38,731 nucleotides of DNA. It comes from Halorubrum californiense DSM 19288 (lineage in GTDB: Archaea; Halobacteriota; Halobacteria; Halobacteriales; Haloferacaceae). Shown here piece after piece: positions 9,254 through 15,729 of the stretch. The DNA lies in the NCBI RefSeq assembly GCF_000336875.1, contig NZ_AOJK01000067.1, positions 24,189 to 62,919 of the forward strand. Direction: 5' to 3'. Position 1 is the first letter of the stretch. Each line of letters starts with the position of its first letter. The position numbers and the translations under genes were made by a program. A model generated the notes under the pieces. It saw only the letters and a program-made list of their open reading frames with translations, was not told where the DNA came from and did no database searches.

Positions 9254-9453
9254 CCACCGTTTCCGGAGCTATACGTGATACGTGATTCGTGTTGATATGG
9301 AACGGGCGTCGTTGACGAGAGTTACGTTGCGAGTTCGACGTAGTCTCTCCCACGCAAAGACCAGCTCGAAGACGGGAGTATACACACCATCGTTTCCGGA
9401 GCTTTTCTTGGCGGGAGAAGAAGGTGAACCCTCACACCACCATTTCCGAAGCT
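9254..9453 (+). repeat. Left origin repeats (3 copies)
   Basis: Copies are at 9254-9270 (CCACCGTTTCCGGAGCT), 9387-9403 (one mismatch, CCATCG...) and 9437-9453 (two mismatches, CATTTCCGAAG). All point the same way. Spacing is uneven (133 and 50 bases start to start), unlike tandem iterons and more like ORB sites. Confidence 0.85.
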
Positions 9454-9499
9454 ATCCACGAGAGAAGAAGGGGACCACGAAAGAAACGGCAACATTAAC

Positions 9500-9645
9500 C
9501 AAGACTATCGTCGATCAATAGACTTCTGTTTCCTTCAATAAAACACATACCTAATCTGTGAATTTATATTAACCCCAGTGCGGGTACTATTCTAAGGAAA
9601 CTGTCTTAACTTTTTGGTTGCTAATAATGGTATTTCTGGATCGGG
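9500..9645. other. AT-rich candidate duplex-unwinding element
   Basis: This stretch sits between the two inverted repeat groups and is clearly richer in A and T than its surroundings, including AATAAAACACA, AATTTATATTAA and CTTAACTTTTTGG. That position is where origin melting would be expected. No gene is present. Confidence 0.6.
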
Positions 9646-9663
9646 TTCGGAGGAGCTATCGAT

Positions 9664-9783
9664 AGCTTCGGAAACAGTGGAGTGACTGCGTTATATAAAG
9701 GATCGTAGCTCCGGAAATGGTGGTGTGTGTATTGCTTATAAGTAGGTGAGCTTCGGACGCTTCGGAAGCTACGGAAACGGTGG
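9664..9783 (-). repeat. Right origin repeats (3 copies), overlapping the orc promoter
   Basis: Copies in the AGCTCCGGAAACGGTGG orientation are at 9664-9680 (AGCTTCGGAAACAGTGG), 9707-9723 (AGCTCCGGAAATGGTGG) and 9767-9783 (AGCTACGGAAACGGTGG). Half-copies (AGCTTCGGA) lie at about 9749-9768. They interleave with TATA-like elements, so the Orc protein may control its own gene. Confidence 0.85.
9691..9744 (+). promoter_or_regulatory. Candidate promoters of orc1/cdc6
   Basis: Two archaeal TATA-like elements are visible, TTATATAAAG at 9691-9700 and CTTATAAGTA at 9735-9744. They are 115 and 71 bases before the chosen ATG at 9815. Both are bracketed by origin repeats, suggesting autoregulation by repeat binding. 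Confidence 0.5.
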
Positions 9784-9814
9784 TTTTATCATATCTCCCG
9801 TGTGGCAGACTATC

Positions 9815-11071
9815 ATGGGAATGTTCCAACGGGATCGCCAGGTGTTCGCTGACGCCGAACCCCTCGACGATTCCTACGAGCCCGAGGATATCCGTGAACG
9901 GGACGAGGAACTCGAAAAATATCAGCGTGCTCTCCAGCCGATCATCGATAACCGCCCGACGTCGAACATCTTCTTGTACGGGAAGACAGGAACGGGAAAG
10001 ACCGTCGCGACGAAGTATATGCTGTCGCACTTGGAGAACGATACTGCCGAATACGACGATGTCCATCTCTCGACGGTTTGGGTCAGCTGCGAGAACCTCT
10101 CCTCGTCCTACCAAGTTGCTGTCGCCTTAGTCAACGAACTCCGTAACAGCCAGGATAAAGACCGTATCAGTGCTACCGGCTACTCCCAGCAACGAGTGTT
10201 CGATATTCTCTATGAAGAACTCGATGCGCTGGGTGGTACTGTTGTGATCGTTCTTGACGAGATCGACAATATCGGCAACTCCGACGACATCCTCTACGGG
10301 CTCCCTCGTGCACGATCGAACGGCTACGTCGACGATGTTCGCCCAGTGATCGTCGGCATCAGTAACGACTTCCAGTTCAGGGACAATCTCTCGCCAAAAG
10401 TCAAGGACACGCTCGCGGAAAAAGAGATCCTCTTCCCACCATACGACGCGAATCAGCTCCGCTCGATCCTCAACCCACGTGCCGAGAAAGCGTTCCACGA
10501 TGATGTGTTATCCGATGATGCTGTCCCGCTCTGTGCGGCATTTGCTGCTCAAGATACTGGATCAGCTCGACAGGCAATCCGACTACTTCGTGAAGCTGGC
10601 GAGCTTGCCCAAGCGGCTGATTCCGACACGGTAACTGAGGAGCACGTCCGTGAGGCGCAAGACGAACTCGAAAAGAACCAACTCTACGAGGGGATGCAGG
10701 AACTCACGACCCAAGGGCATGCTGTCCTCTGTGCGCTTGCGTACCACCAGGCGCTCGATGAAGTTCCTGTTCGGTCCCGTGATCTCTACGAGCGATACGT
10801 GAAAATCTGTAGCCATCTCGACGCTGATAGCGTGAGTGAACGTCGTGTCCGTGACCACCTCTCGGATATGAATATGCTCGGACTGATCAACCTCTTTGAA
10901 CGGAACGAGGGGCTCTCAGCTGGTCGGTATCACGAATACGAGCTTGATGTCCCGTTGAAATCAGTACTTGAAGTCCTCCTCGATACGACACGTTTCGAAG
11001 AACTCGCGAACATCATCCAGTCGACAGCTGACGATAACAATCTGCTTCAGTCGGATATCTCCGACTATTGA
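9815..11071 (+). CDS. orc: Orc1/Cdc6-family replication initiator
   Basis: This AAA+ initiator binds the origin repeats and loads the replicative helicase. The 418-residue product has Walker A YGKTGTGKT (about residue 60), Walker B VVIVLDEIDN (about 145), sensor-type region IVGISND, and a C-terminal winged helix (about 310-400: LCALAYHQAL, then VSERRVRDHLSDMNMLGLI). The frame is open from a GTG at 9746, but that would place two origin repeats inside the gene and add an unlikely N-terminus; ATG 9815 (MGMFQRDRQVF) gives the usual Orc start. Length is typical. Repeats on both sides mark it as the initiator for this element. A second Orc or RepH is not seen. Confidence 0.93.
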   Translation: MGMFQRDRQVFADAEPLDDSYEPEDIRERDEELEKYQRALQPIIDNRPTSNIFLYGKTGTGKTVATKYMLSHLENDTAEYDDVHLSTVWVSCENLSSSYQVAVALVNELRNSQDKDRISATGYSQQRVFDILYEELDALGGTVVIVLDEIDNIGNSDDILYGLPRARSNGYVDDVRPVIVGISNDFQFRDNLSPKVKDTLAEKEILFPPYDANQLRSILNPRAEKAFHDDVLSDDAVPLCAAFAAQDTGSARQAIRLLREAGELAQAADSDTVTEEHVREAQDELEKNQLYEGMQELTTQGHAVLCALAYHQALDEVPVRSRDLYERYVKICSHLDADSVSERRVRDHLSDMNMLGLINLFERNEGLSAGRYHEYELDVPLKSVLEVLLDTTRFEELANIIQSTADDNNLLQSDISDY

Positions 11072-11116
11072 ACGAGCTTTTCTGCGAGGCTAAATAGAAC
11101 CATATCTCGTTGCCGA

Positions 11117-11287
11117 AAAGCTCCGGAAACGGTGGAGGGTCTAAGTACCCCCAGACCTCCGACAATCGCAGAAAGAGAGCGAATGCGCCTACTCTAGCCT
11201 TCCCCAACAACGCGGTATTTTTGTTCTGATTTGTTAGCTAAGGCCGATCGATTCTTCCACTGAAAGCTCCGGAAACGGTGGAGGGTC
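11117..11287 (-). repeat. Two near-identical origin-type repeats downstream of orc
   Basis: AGCTCCGGAAACGGTGG occurs exactly at 11119-11135 and 11265-11281, with identity extending over 25 bases in each (11117-11141 and 11263-11287, including a shared AGGGTC). They are cleaner than those at the main origin. They may be extra Orc sites, a spare origin arm or regulatory sites. A degenerate copy (CTCCGAAAGTGGTGAG) lies at 12000-12015. Confidence 0.8.
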
Positions 11288-11320
11288 CTCTGCTGATTTA
11301 CACGACATAGCGTGGCACAA

Positions 11321-11835
11321 ATTGACATTCTCCTCCGCGTTAACGCGGAGGATTCCCGAGCGGTGGGAGTTTCAGGTTTGCAACCATGGACGCCGCCACT
11401 TCACGGGAGTCCGCGTCTAACCCAGCCATCGTGGTCGGTGGCTGACTGACGGTGCCAAACCGCCGTTACTCCTATCCTCGGCGTCGTTGACTCCCATCTG
11501 TTGTTTTTGCCAGCAGAGAGTCGTTGACGCTTTGACGGATTCGGAGGTATCGTCGGGCTTGCTCAAGCCGACGGGCACAGGCGAACCCTTCAAGCATTCG
11601 TGTTCACCGCGCCGGCGTTTCGGATACTGTCTCATTGAGTTGGCGGCGTGGCCGCCTCCGAAGGTCGTTCGGAATCTGCTCCGTTCCGACCTGACCTTAC
11701 TACTGTGTAGTGATTCTTGGAAATTGAACGTTTGGATTGGAAACTCGGACTATACAGGTGTCGATGAAAAGTGTCGTCGAGTGACGGCGCGTATCCACGG
11801 CCTGAAGGCCGTGGTATTGCGCCTGTTCAGCGTGT
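11321..11835. mobile_element. PATE-like non-autonomous IS200/IS605-family element
   Basis: The left end carries a perfect 22-bp palindrome at 11331-11352 (TCCTCCGCGTT and its complement), followed by GATTCCCGAGCG and the G-rich text commonly seen at haloarchaeal IS1341/IS605 ends. The right end carries a hairpin, CCACGGCC-TGAA-GGCCGTGG (11795-11814), then TATTGCGCC. No tnpA or tnpB is present in the roughly 500 bases between. Subterminal palindromes without inverted terminal repeats or target duplications fit peel-and-paste elements moved in trans by TnpA. An internal hairpin GGCGGCGTGGCCGCC lies near 11641-11655. Exact ends are not provable here, since such elements leave no target repeat. 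Confidence 0.65.
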
Positions 11836-12227
11836 AAGGACTGACGCTCATGTGTAGCACATTGTTGATGAATAGCCATCTTGCGATCCTGCGGTGCGTT
11901 GAGTAGATTGAGAATATACGACTTAGCAGCTCTGACGGCTAACTACTGAATGAGGTCCACCCCCGGAGACTGTATCAACAATCTCCTACCGAAGAGCGTC
12001 TCCGAAAGTGGTGAGCATATTACCATCTCAATCAGGCAGACGGAACTCGCGAAACGACCACTGTCACCCCACACCTAGGCAGTACTGGGGACCTTGGAAA
12101 GATCCTCTGAGGATAGGCTCAGAAATTAACCAACAAGCTGGCGCTTTCGTTGTTTCTGTTGGTTAATCACGCAGAGAGCTATCACGCACGCCCGTATGCT
12201 TTTGTCCCGCAGTACTGAATCGCCAGT
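11836..12227. other. Gene-free stretch before the 12228 gene
   Basis: No gene seen. It holds a degenerate origin repeat at 12000-12015 and the inverted repeat at 12125-12167. The stretch TATGCTTTTG at 12194-12203, about 25-34 bases before the next ATG, may be a weak TATA element. Confidence 0.45.
12125..12167. promoter_or_regulatory. Operator-like inverted repeat ATTAACCAACA-N21-TGTTGGTTAAT
   Basis: The arms (12125-12135 and 12157-12167) are 11 bp and perfectly complementary, with 21 bases between them. The same arms, 10 of 11 bases, occur at 35737-35778 with a 22-base spacer. Arm centres are 32 bases apart, about three helical turns, suiting a dimeric DNA-binding protein. The site ends 60 bases before the ATG at 12228. 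Confidence 0.6.
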
Positions 12228-13211
12228 ATGTCGTTTCGAGTGACGTGGGACAACCTCCTCGACAACGTGGAGGAACTTCCAGCAGACGCTACACTCCTCA
12301 CTCCGCTCTCTCAGAAGCCGTTTCACATCACCGACGTCCAGCAACACCGAGTGCTGATCGAGTATCAGGCTGACAGTGAGACCGTCCCGCTCCAGCGAGA
12401 GCAGTTTGAGACGCTGTTCCAGCGCGTTGACCATGCGGCTGGAGCGTTCGATCTCGATCGCCTCCCACCCGGAGCTGAACCGTATGCCACCGTCATGAGT
12501 CTTCATGCGCGATTTACGATCGACGACCGGGACGGCACCCTCTCTGAAAGCGAGACGCCAACAGCGTCGCCACTCGTCGATGCGCACACGGTCGAACACG
12601 ACGATAGCCCACGAGAAGAGCCCGACATCTCGGTGTACGCAGACGCGCTCCTGTTGATCGATACACTCGAGCGACATGATGTGACATCTCTCACCGAACT
12701 AGACGTGCCGACGCTTGTGAACCTCTACACATTGCTTTCTGATGTCCAGCGCAACGCCAACGATCTTCGACAAGACGTCCGTGGCGTCTTGCTTGACCGT
12801 CTCCATCACGACCAACCTGTAAGTGGGCAATACGGGTCCGTTCAACGGACTGTCCGCCAAAACCGGACACTCAAAAATGACGAAGAAGTCCTTGAGCTAC
12901 TGGAATCAGAAGGAATCGACCCCGAGCAAGTGATGAGTGTTGATACAAGCAAACTCGATGACGCGTTGGAGGTAACGTCACTCTCTGAATCTGATGTATA
13001 TGACATCGAGGAGAGTGAGTATGTTCGGAAAGCAGACGTCGATGACGAGATGAAGGAAAGCCGTCTCCAAGGGCTCAAAGACCAGTTGGCTGGAGCCGAC
13101 GAAGACACAACCGAGCTCCAAGCCGAGATCGAAGAACTGGAGCAGCGTATCACTGAACTCACCAGTTTTGACCCCGGCACATCATTCCATACTCGTTCAA
13201 CTGGTGGATAG
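12228..13211 (+). CDS. Hypothetical haloarchaeal plasmid protein (327 aa)
   Basis: I do not recognise a named family. The N-terminal region (about 1-110) reads like a compact beta-rich domain, MSFRVTWDNLLDNVEELPAD then PLSQKPFHITDVQQHRVLIEYQ. A variable acidic linker follows (about 105-135). The middle (about 135-195) is helical with DLRQDVRGVLLDRL, and the C-terminal part (about 215-310) is rich in Glu/Asp and ends in a likely coiled coil (AEIEELEQRITELTSF). No Cys, membrane segment or enzyme motif is visible. It lies alone, downstream of the origin and of an inverted-repeat operator, and is followed by hairpins, so it is probably its own transcript. A role in plasmid replication or maintenance is only a guess. 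Confidence 0.75.
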   Translation: MSFRVTWDNLLDNVEELPADATLLTPLSQKPFHITDVQQHRVLIEYQADSETVPLQREQFETLFQRVDHAAGAFDLDRLPPGAEPYATVMSLHARFTIDDRDGTLSESETPTASPLVDAHTVEHDDSPREEPDISVYADALLLIDTLERHDVTSLTELDVPTLVNLYTLLSDVQRNANDLRQDVRGVLLDRLHHDQPVSGQYGSVQRTVRQNRTLKNDEEVLELLESEGIDPEQVMSVDTSKLDDALEVTSLSESDVYDIEESEYVRKADVDDEMKESRLQGLKDQLAGADEDTTELQAEIEELEQRITELTSFDPGTSFHTRSTGG

Positions 13212-13227
13212 CCAGAGTTTGGAAGAA

Positions 13228-13308
13228 TACTGTCACAGCTGAAACTGAGAGAAAACTCTCTGACAGTACCTAATGGGAAAGGAGAGACTAGCCACGAGAA
13301 CTGGCTAG
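13228..13308 (+). terminator. Two hairpins after the 12228 gene
   Basis: TACTGTCA (13228-13235) pairs with TGACAGTA (13261-13268) and encloses an inner GAGAG-AAAA-CTCTC hairpin (13247-13260). A second hairpin, CTAGCCA-N7-TGGCTAG, is at 13288-13308. They begin 17 bases after the stop. Haloarchaeal terminators are usually T-tracts, absent here, so these may be processing or regulatory structures instead. Confidence 0.45.
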
Positions 13309-13476
13309 ATAGTGTATCCGGACAGGGCGCCGTAGAAGAGTTGCCGCGACGTTTATTTCGTGTATCTACAGCCGAATTAGCCGATAGAACGCGCTTGCGT
13401 ATTTTGTGGTGGTTGAATTTCCAGATACGATTGGTATCTGTACTGGTATGTAAATCGTGAGAAACACGGTAAACGT

Positions 13477-13486
13477 CATATATTCT
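13477..13486 (+). promoter_or_regulatory. TATA box of the small gene at 13505
   Basis: TCATATATTC lies 19-28 bases before ATG 13505, the right distance for a leaderless archaeal transcript. This decides the start of the following gene. Confidence 0.55.
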
Positions 13487-13504
13487 CCCCTAAAATATCC
13501 AAAT

Positions 13505-13717
13505 ATGGGAGTGAATACCTATGAGCATATAGACACGATGCTTAAAAACGCTCAACAAGACTTGACGGATTCAGAGATAAGATTCAAATTACGCACCGCC
13601 CGTCAGTTGTGCGACGCAATGAAAAGACAATATACTGAGGGACAACAAGTAATTGAAAGAGCCGACATAGATGAAGAAACGATTGAATCGCTCCGTGACT
13701 TAGGATATCTTGACTGA
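13505..13717 (+). CDS. Small AT-rich hypothetical protein (70 aa)
   Basis: The product begins MGVNTYEHIDTMLKNAQQDL and appears entirely helical, ending SLRDLGYLD. The frame is open from a GTG at 13457, but a TATA element at 13477-13486 places transcription start at about 13505, so the ATG is preferred. Codon use is AT-rich (AAA, ATA, AGA codons) unlike neighbouring genes, suggesting recent transfer from a different source. The DLGYL ending recalls tails of haloarchaeal sulfatases, but nothing else of such an enzyme is present. Function unknown. Confidence 0.6.
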   Translation: MGVNTYEHIDTMLKNAQQDLTDSEIRFKLRTARQLCDAMKRQYTEGQQVIERADIDEETIESLRDLGYLD

Positions 13718-13956
13718 GTAAAGTGCTGTACAAGATCTGCGCTGTGTATCTTGTGCGGTACTTGTGACGAGTATCTGGTAAGATGTGCTCCCTACTGATC
13801 ACTACTTGACCTGTATTGAGCGATCTGGCCTGCTAGCCTTTCGAGGAGCTTCTGTTCGGGATTTTCGTGTTCTCTTCAGCATACACTAGGTTACCACCTC
13901 AGAGTGCGCAAAACGCGAGATTTAGATACGTTGACTAGCTACACTCGTGATACCTG

Positions 13957-14388
13957 ATGATCGAAATTTCTGATTCGCTTCGCTCTGTGTTTAGTGCTCA
14001 AATCGAAGAACGCGACGGGTCATATATTGTGGACGTCCCCGTGAGTGAAATCGAACACGACGCGCTTGCTGCCGACGAAACTTATCGCGTCGCGATCTTG
14101 GCATCAGCATCCTCGACCAGCCAGGAGACTCAGGAAGAGCAATCCCAGTCGACTGCTCAAGAACCAACTCCGACCTCGGACGGTCCTCCCGTAGACGAAG
14201 GTGAAGTCCGCGACGTGACGATCGAGACAACTGGTGATCAAGGTGACGGTATTGCGAAGGTTGAACGCGGCTACGTCGTGATCGTCCCCGGCGGACAACC
14301 AGGTGATGAGCCGTCGGTCGAGATCGAGCAAGTCCAAGCAAACGTCGCGTTTGCCAGCATCGTCGACCCCGACTCACGGGCGCTGTAA
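13957..14388 (+). CDS. TRAM-domain protein
   Basis: The C-terminal part (about residues 75-143) is a TRAM domain, a small beta-barrel that binds RNA: PPVDEGEVRDVTIETTGDQG, then DGIAKVERGYVVIVPG and the closing VEIEQVQANVAFASIV. TRAM proteins of this kind are abundant in haloarchaea and are proposed RNA chaperones. The N-terminal 50 residues (MIEISDSLRSVFSAQIEERD) form a small conserved strand-helix segment, joined by a Gln/Ser-rich linker. ATG 13957 lies about 27-36 bases after a TTTAGATACG TATA-like element. It stands alone between two unrelated small genes. Confidence 0.85.
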   Translation: MIEISDSLRSVFSAQIEERDGSYIVDVPVSEIEHDALAADETYRVAILASASSTSQETQEEQSQSTAQEPTPTSDGPPVDEGEVRDVTIETTGDQGDGIAKVERGYVVIVPGGQPGDEPSVEIEQVQANVAFASIVDPDSRAL

Positions 14389-14453
14389 CGTCGTTTTAGT
14401 AGCAACTTTCTATTTGACTGGGTTCGTTGGAACCACGACTATCCTGATCCACC

Positions 14454-14801
14454 CTACTCGCTTCCTGGCTTCCCGATGTACTCCGATTTCATCGTCCCGT
14501 TTTCACGATAGTAACGATAGAGATACGGGCCGTGTATATCCGCGGGATCTCCGCTAGCGCACTTACAGCTATCGTCGCCACAGGTGACTTTCTCTTTGAT
14601 GACGGTCCCGCTTCCTGCGCTATCGGACTCTTCGACGGGTTCGGCAGTCTCGGGAAGCTCGTCGGTGTCAACCGACTGGTCGCGATACTCGATGAGCGCC
14701 TCGACGTAGTTCCGTATCTCATGGAGTGTTTCCGTGTCCTGTTTGGGGAGCCCCTCCGCGAGATACTTCGGGAGCGAGGTGGGTGGTGACGGCTGCTCCA
14801 T
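14454..14801 (-). CDS. DUF6788-like small protein with Cys motif
   Basis: The 115-residue product has an N-terminal helical half (MEQPSPPTSLPKYLAEGLPK) and a C-terminal half with VTCGDDSCKCASGDP, then HGPYLYRYYRENG and YIGKPGSE. The Cys-x4-Cys-x-Cys plus HGPY pattern is that of small DUF6788-type proteins often carried on haloarchaeal mobile elements, probably metal-binding. Function is unknown. It is transcribed away from the transfer operon and its start is flanked by a 9-bp inverted repeat (14803-14850). Confidence 0.72.
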   Translation of the reverse strand: MEQPSPPTSLPKYLAEGLPKQDTETLHEIRNYVEALIEYRDQSVDTDELPETAEPVEESDSAGSGTVIKEKVTCGDDSCKCASGDPADIHGPYLYRYYRENGTMKSEYIGKPGSE

Positions 14802-14802
14802 A

Positions 14803-14850
14803 CCTTATGTAACAATCGGAGCCGCGTTAGCGTTCGGGTGCTACATAAGG
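14803..14850. promoter_or_regulatory. Inverted repeat CCTTATGTA-N30-TACATAAGG at the DUF6788-like start
   Basis: The two 9-bp arms are at 14803-14811 and 14842-14850, directly before the ATG at 14801 on the minus strand. The near arm nearly touches the start codon. It could be an operator for the minus-strand gene. A mobile-element end is also possible. Confidence 0.5.
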
Positions 14851-14880
14851 AATTGAACCTTCTCTACTAACCGTGACCAG

Positions 14881-14919
14881 TTTAAATTGGGATTATCTCG
14901 GATTAATCCTAGTTAACTA
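14881..14919 (+). promoter_or_regulatory. Candidate promoter and operator of the transfer operon
   Basis: TTTAAATTGG at 14881-14890 is a TATA-like element. About 20-30 bases on, at the expected transcription start, two perfect 10-bp palindromes sit back to back: GGATTAATCC (14900-14909) and TAGTTAACTA (14910-14919). A repressor there would block the start of the whole 14-kb operon. The leader to ATG 14998 would be about 90 bases. Confidence 0.5.
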
Positions 14920-14997
14920 ACGATTTTCACTTAATTCCTCAGAAGTATCGACCACCGTGCGCCAACACACAGTGTCGGTGGCCAAATCCACACAAAT

Positions 14998-15276
14998 ATG
15001 ATTACCAGATCGGTGACCATCGAAGAGATTGACGACCTATACTTGATGTGGAATGACCACATCAACGCTTCAGCCCTCTATCGTCGTGCCCTGCGCGAAG
15101 AGATGGACGTTCGTGGCGTAGATCCCGACGAATTCCGAGACCTCCTCGAGCGGGCCCGCGAGCAGGGCTACTCACTCGAAGAGATCGCTGAAACCACCAA
15201 CCGCTTCGCTGATCTCCAGTCGCTCGTGGAAGATCAGGATCGCAAGCCGCCGGCTGGAGATACCAAAAGCGAATAA
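14998..15276 (+). CDS. Small hypothetical protein, first gene of transfer operon
   Basis: The 92-residue product begins MITRSVTIEEIDDLYLMWND and continues SALYRRALREEMDVRGVD, then LLERAREQGYSLEEIAET. It looks all-helical and charged, without Cys or membrane segments. The helical repeats resemble small DNA-binding or accessory proteins, but no family is recognised. It is six bases before the next gene and clearly in the operon. An operon regulator or a transfer accessory protein are both possible. Confidence 0.7.
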   Translation: MITRSVTIEEIDDLYLMWNDHINASALYRRALREEMDVRGVDPDEFRDLLERAREQGYSLEEIAETTNRFADLQSLVEDQDRKPPAGDTKSE

Positions 15277-15282
15277 TTCGCG

Positions 15283-15702
15283 ATGTCAGAGAACAAGACT
15301 CCCTCCGACTCTGAGCAAAGCGCTGAAAATCAGTCACTGTTGAACAAAAGTATCGCTCGGCAAGCGGGGCTCACGATCGTTTTCTTCAGCCTCGTCGCTG
15401 TGGAACCAGTAGCCGCCCAGGACAACGCGGTCTGTAGTGCAGATAACCTTCCGAGTATGATTGAGGGATTCTTCCAGCTAACTACTGCGCTGGGGATCGT
15501 TGGCCTCGCCATCGTTTGGCAGGCTGACTCCCTCATCGAGATGTTCACTCTCAATCCCGAGCAGAAGAAGGGTCTCAAGCGGCACAAGCGCTCCGCGATG
15601 AAGTCCGCGGTCGTCCTCGTCGTCCTCGGCCCGCTGTACACCGTCGCCGGGTCGATAATGGGTCTCCCGCTGGCAGAGTGCGTGGACCTCGTCCCCTGGT
15701 GA
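15283..15702 (+). CDS. Small two-TM secreted protein, VirB2/pilin-like candidate
   Basis: The 139-residue product has an N-terminal export segment (about 26-46: ARQAGLTIVFFSLVAVEPVA) ending AAQ, a likely signal-peptidase site, then a short polar part with two Cys (VCSADN and LAECVD) and two hydrophobic helices (about 62-85 and 106-126). Small size, cleavable signal and two TM helices are the plan of VirB2/TrbC pilins, and its place near the front of a VirB4-containing operon fits. The sequence itself is too diverged for certainty. A lysine-rich loop (EQKKGLKRHKRSAMK) separates the helices. Confidence 0.6.
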   Translation: MSENKTPSDSEQSAENQSLLNKSIARQAGLTIVFFSLVAVEPVAAQDNAVCSADNLPSMIEGFFQLTTALGIVGLAIVWQADSLIEMFTLNPEQKKGLKRHKRSAMKSAVVLVVLGPLYTVAGSIMGLPLAECVDLVPW

Positions 15703-15729
15703 CTACCCAGTTCCCACAACACACCCCTA

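Larger units (their letters stand above)
9254..9783. other. Replication origin associated with orc1/cdc6
   Basis: Three repeats of the form CCACCGTTTCCGGAGCT lie on the left (9254-9270, 9387-9403, 9437-9453) and three in reverse complement, AGCTCCGGAAACGGTGG form, on the right (9664-9680, 9707-9723, 9767-9783). Between them, about 9500-9645, is the most AT-rich part of this region, with AATTTATATTAA. Inverted origin-recognition-type repeats around an AT-rich unwinding element, right beside an Orc1/Cdc6 gene, are the known haloarchaeal origin plan. The exact repeat differs from the chromosomal ORB consensus as I know it, so it is probably specific to its own Orc protein. Confidence 0.82.

Noticed and set aside
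9282-9521. Open frame of 79 codons over the left origin repeats
   Set aside because: Consists of repeat and spacer DNA; no homologous pattern or promoter.
9254-9783. Possible CRISPR array because of repeated 17-bp units
   Set aside because: Units are too short, unevenly spaced and in opposite orientations, next to an Orc gene; they are origin sites.
9746-9814. GTG-initiated longer N-terminus of the Orc protein
   Set aside because: It would cover an origin repeat and a repeat half-copy and adds a Gly/Phe-rich run unlike Orc proteins.
11487-11837. Open frame inside the PATE-like element
   Set aside because: No similarity to TnpA or TnpB motifs; probably non-coding element DNA.
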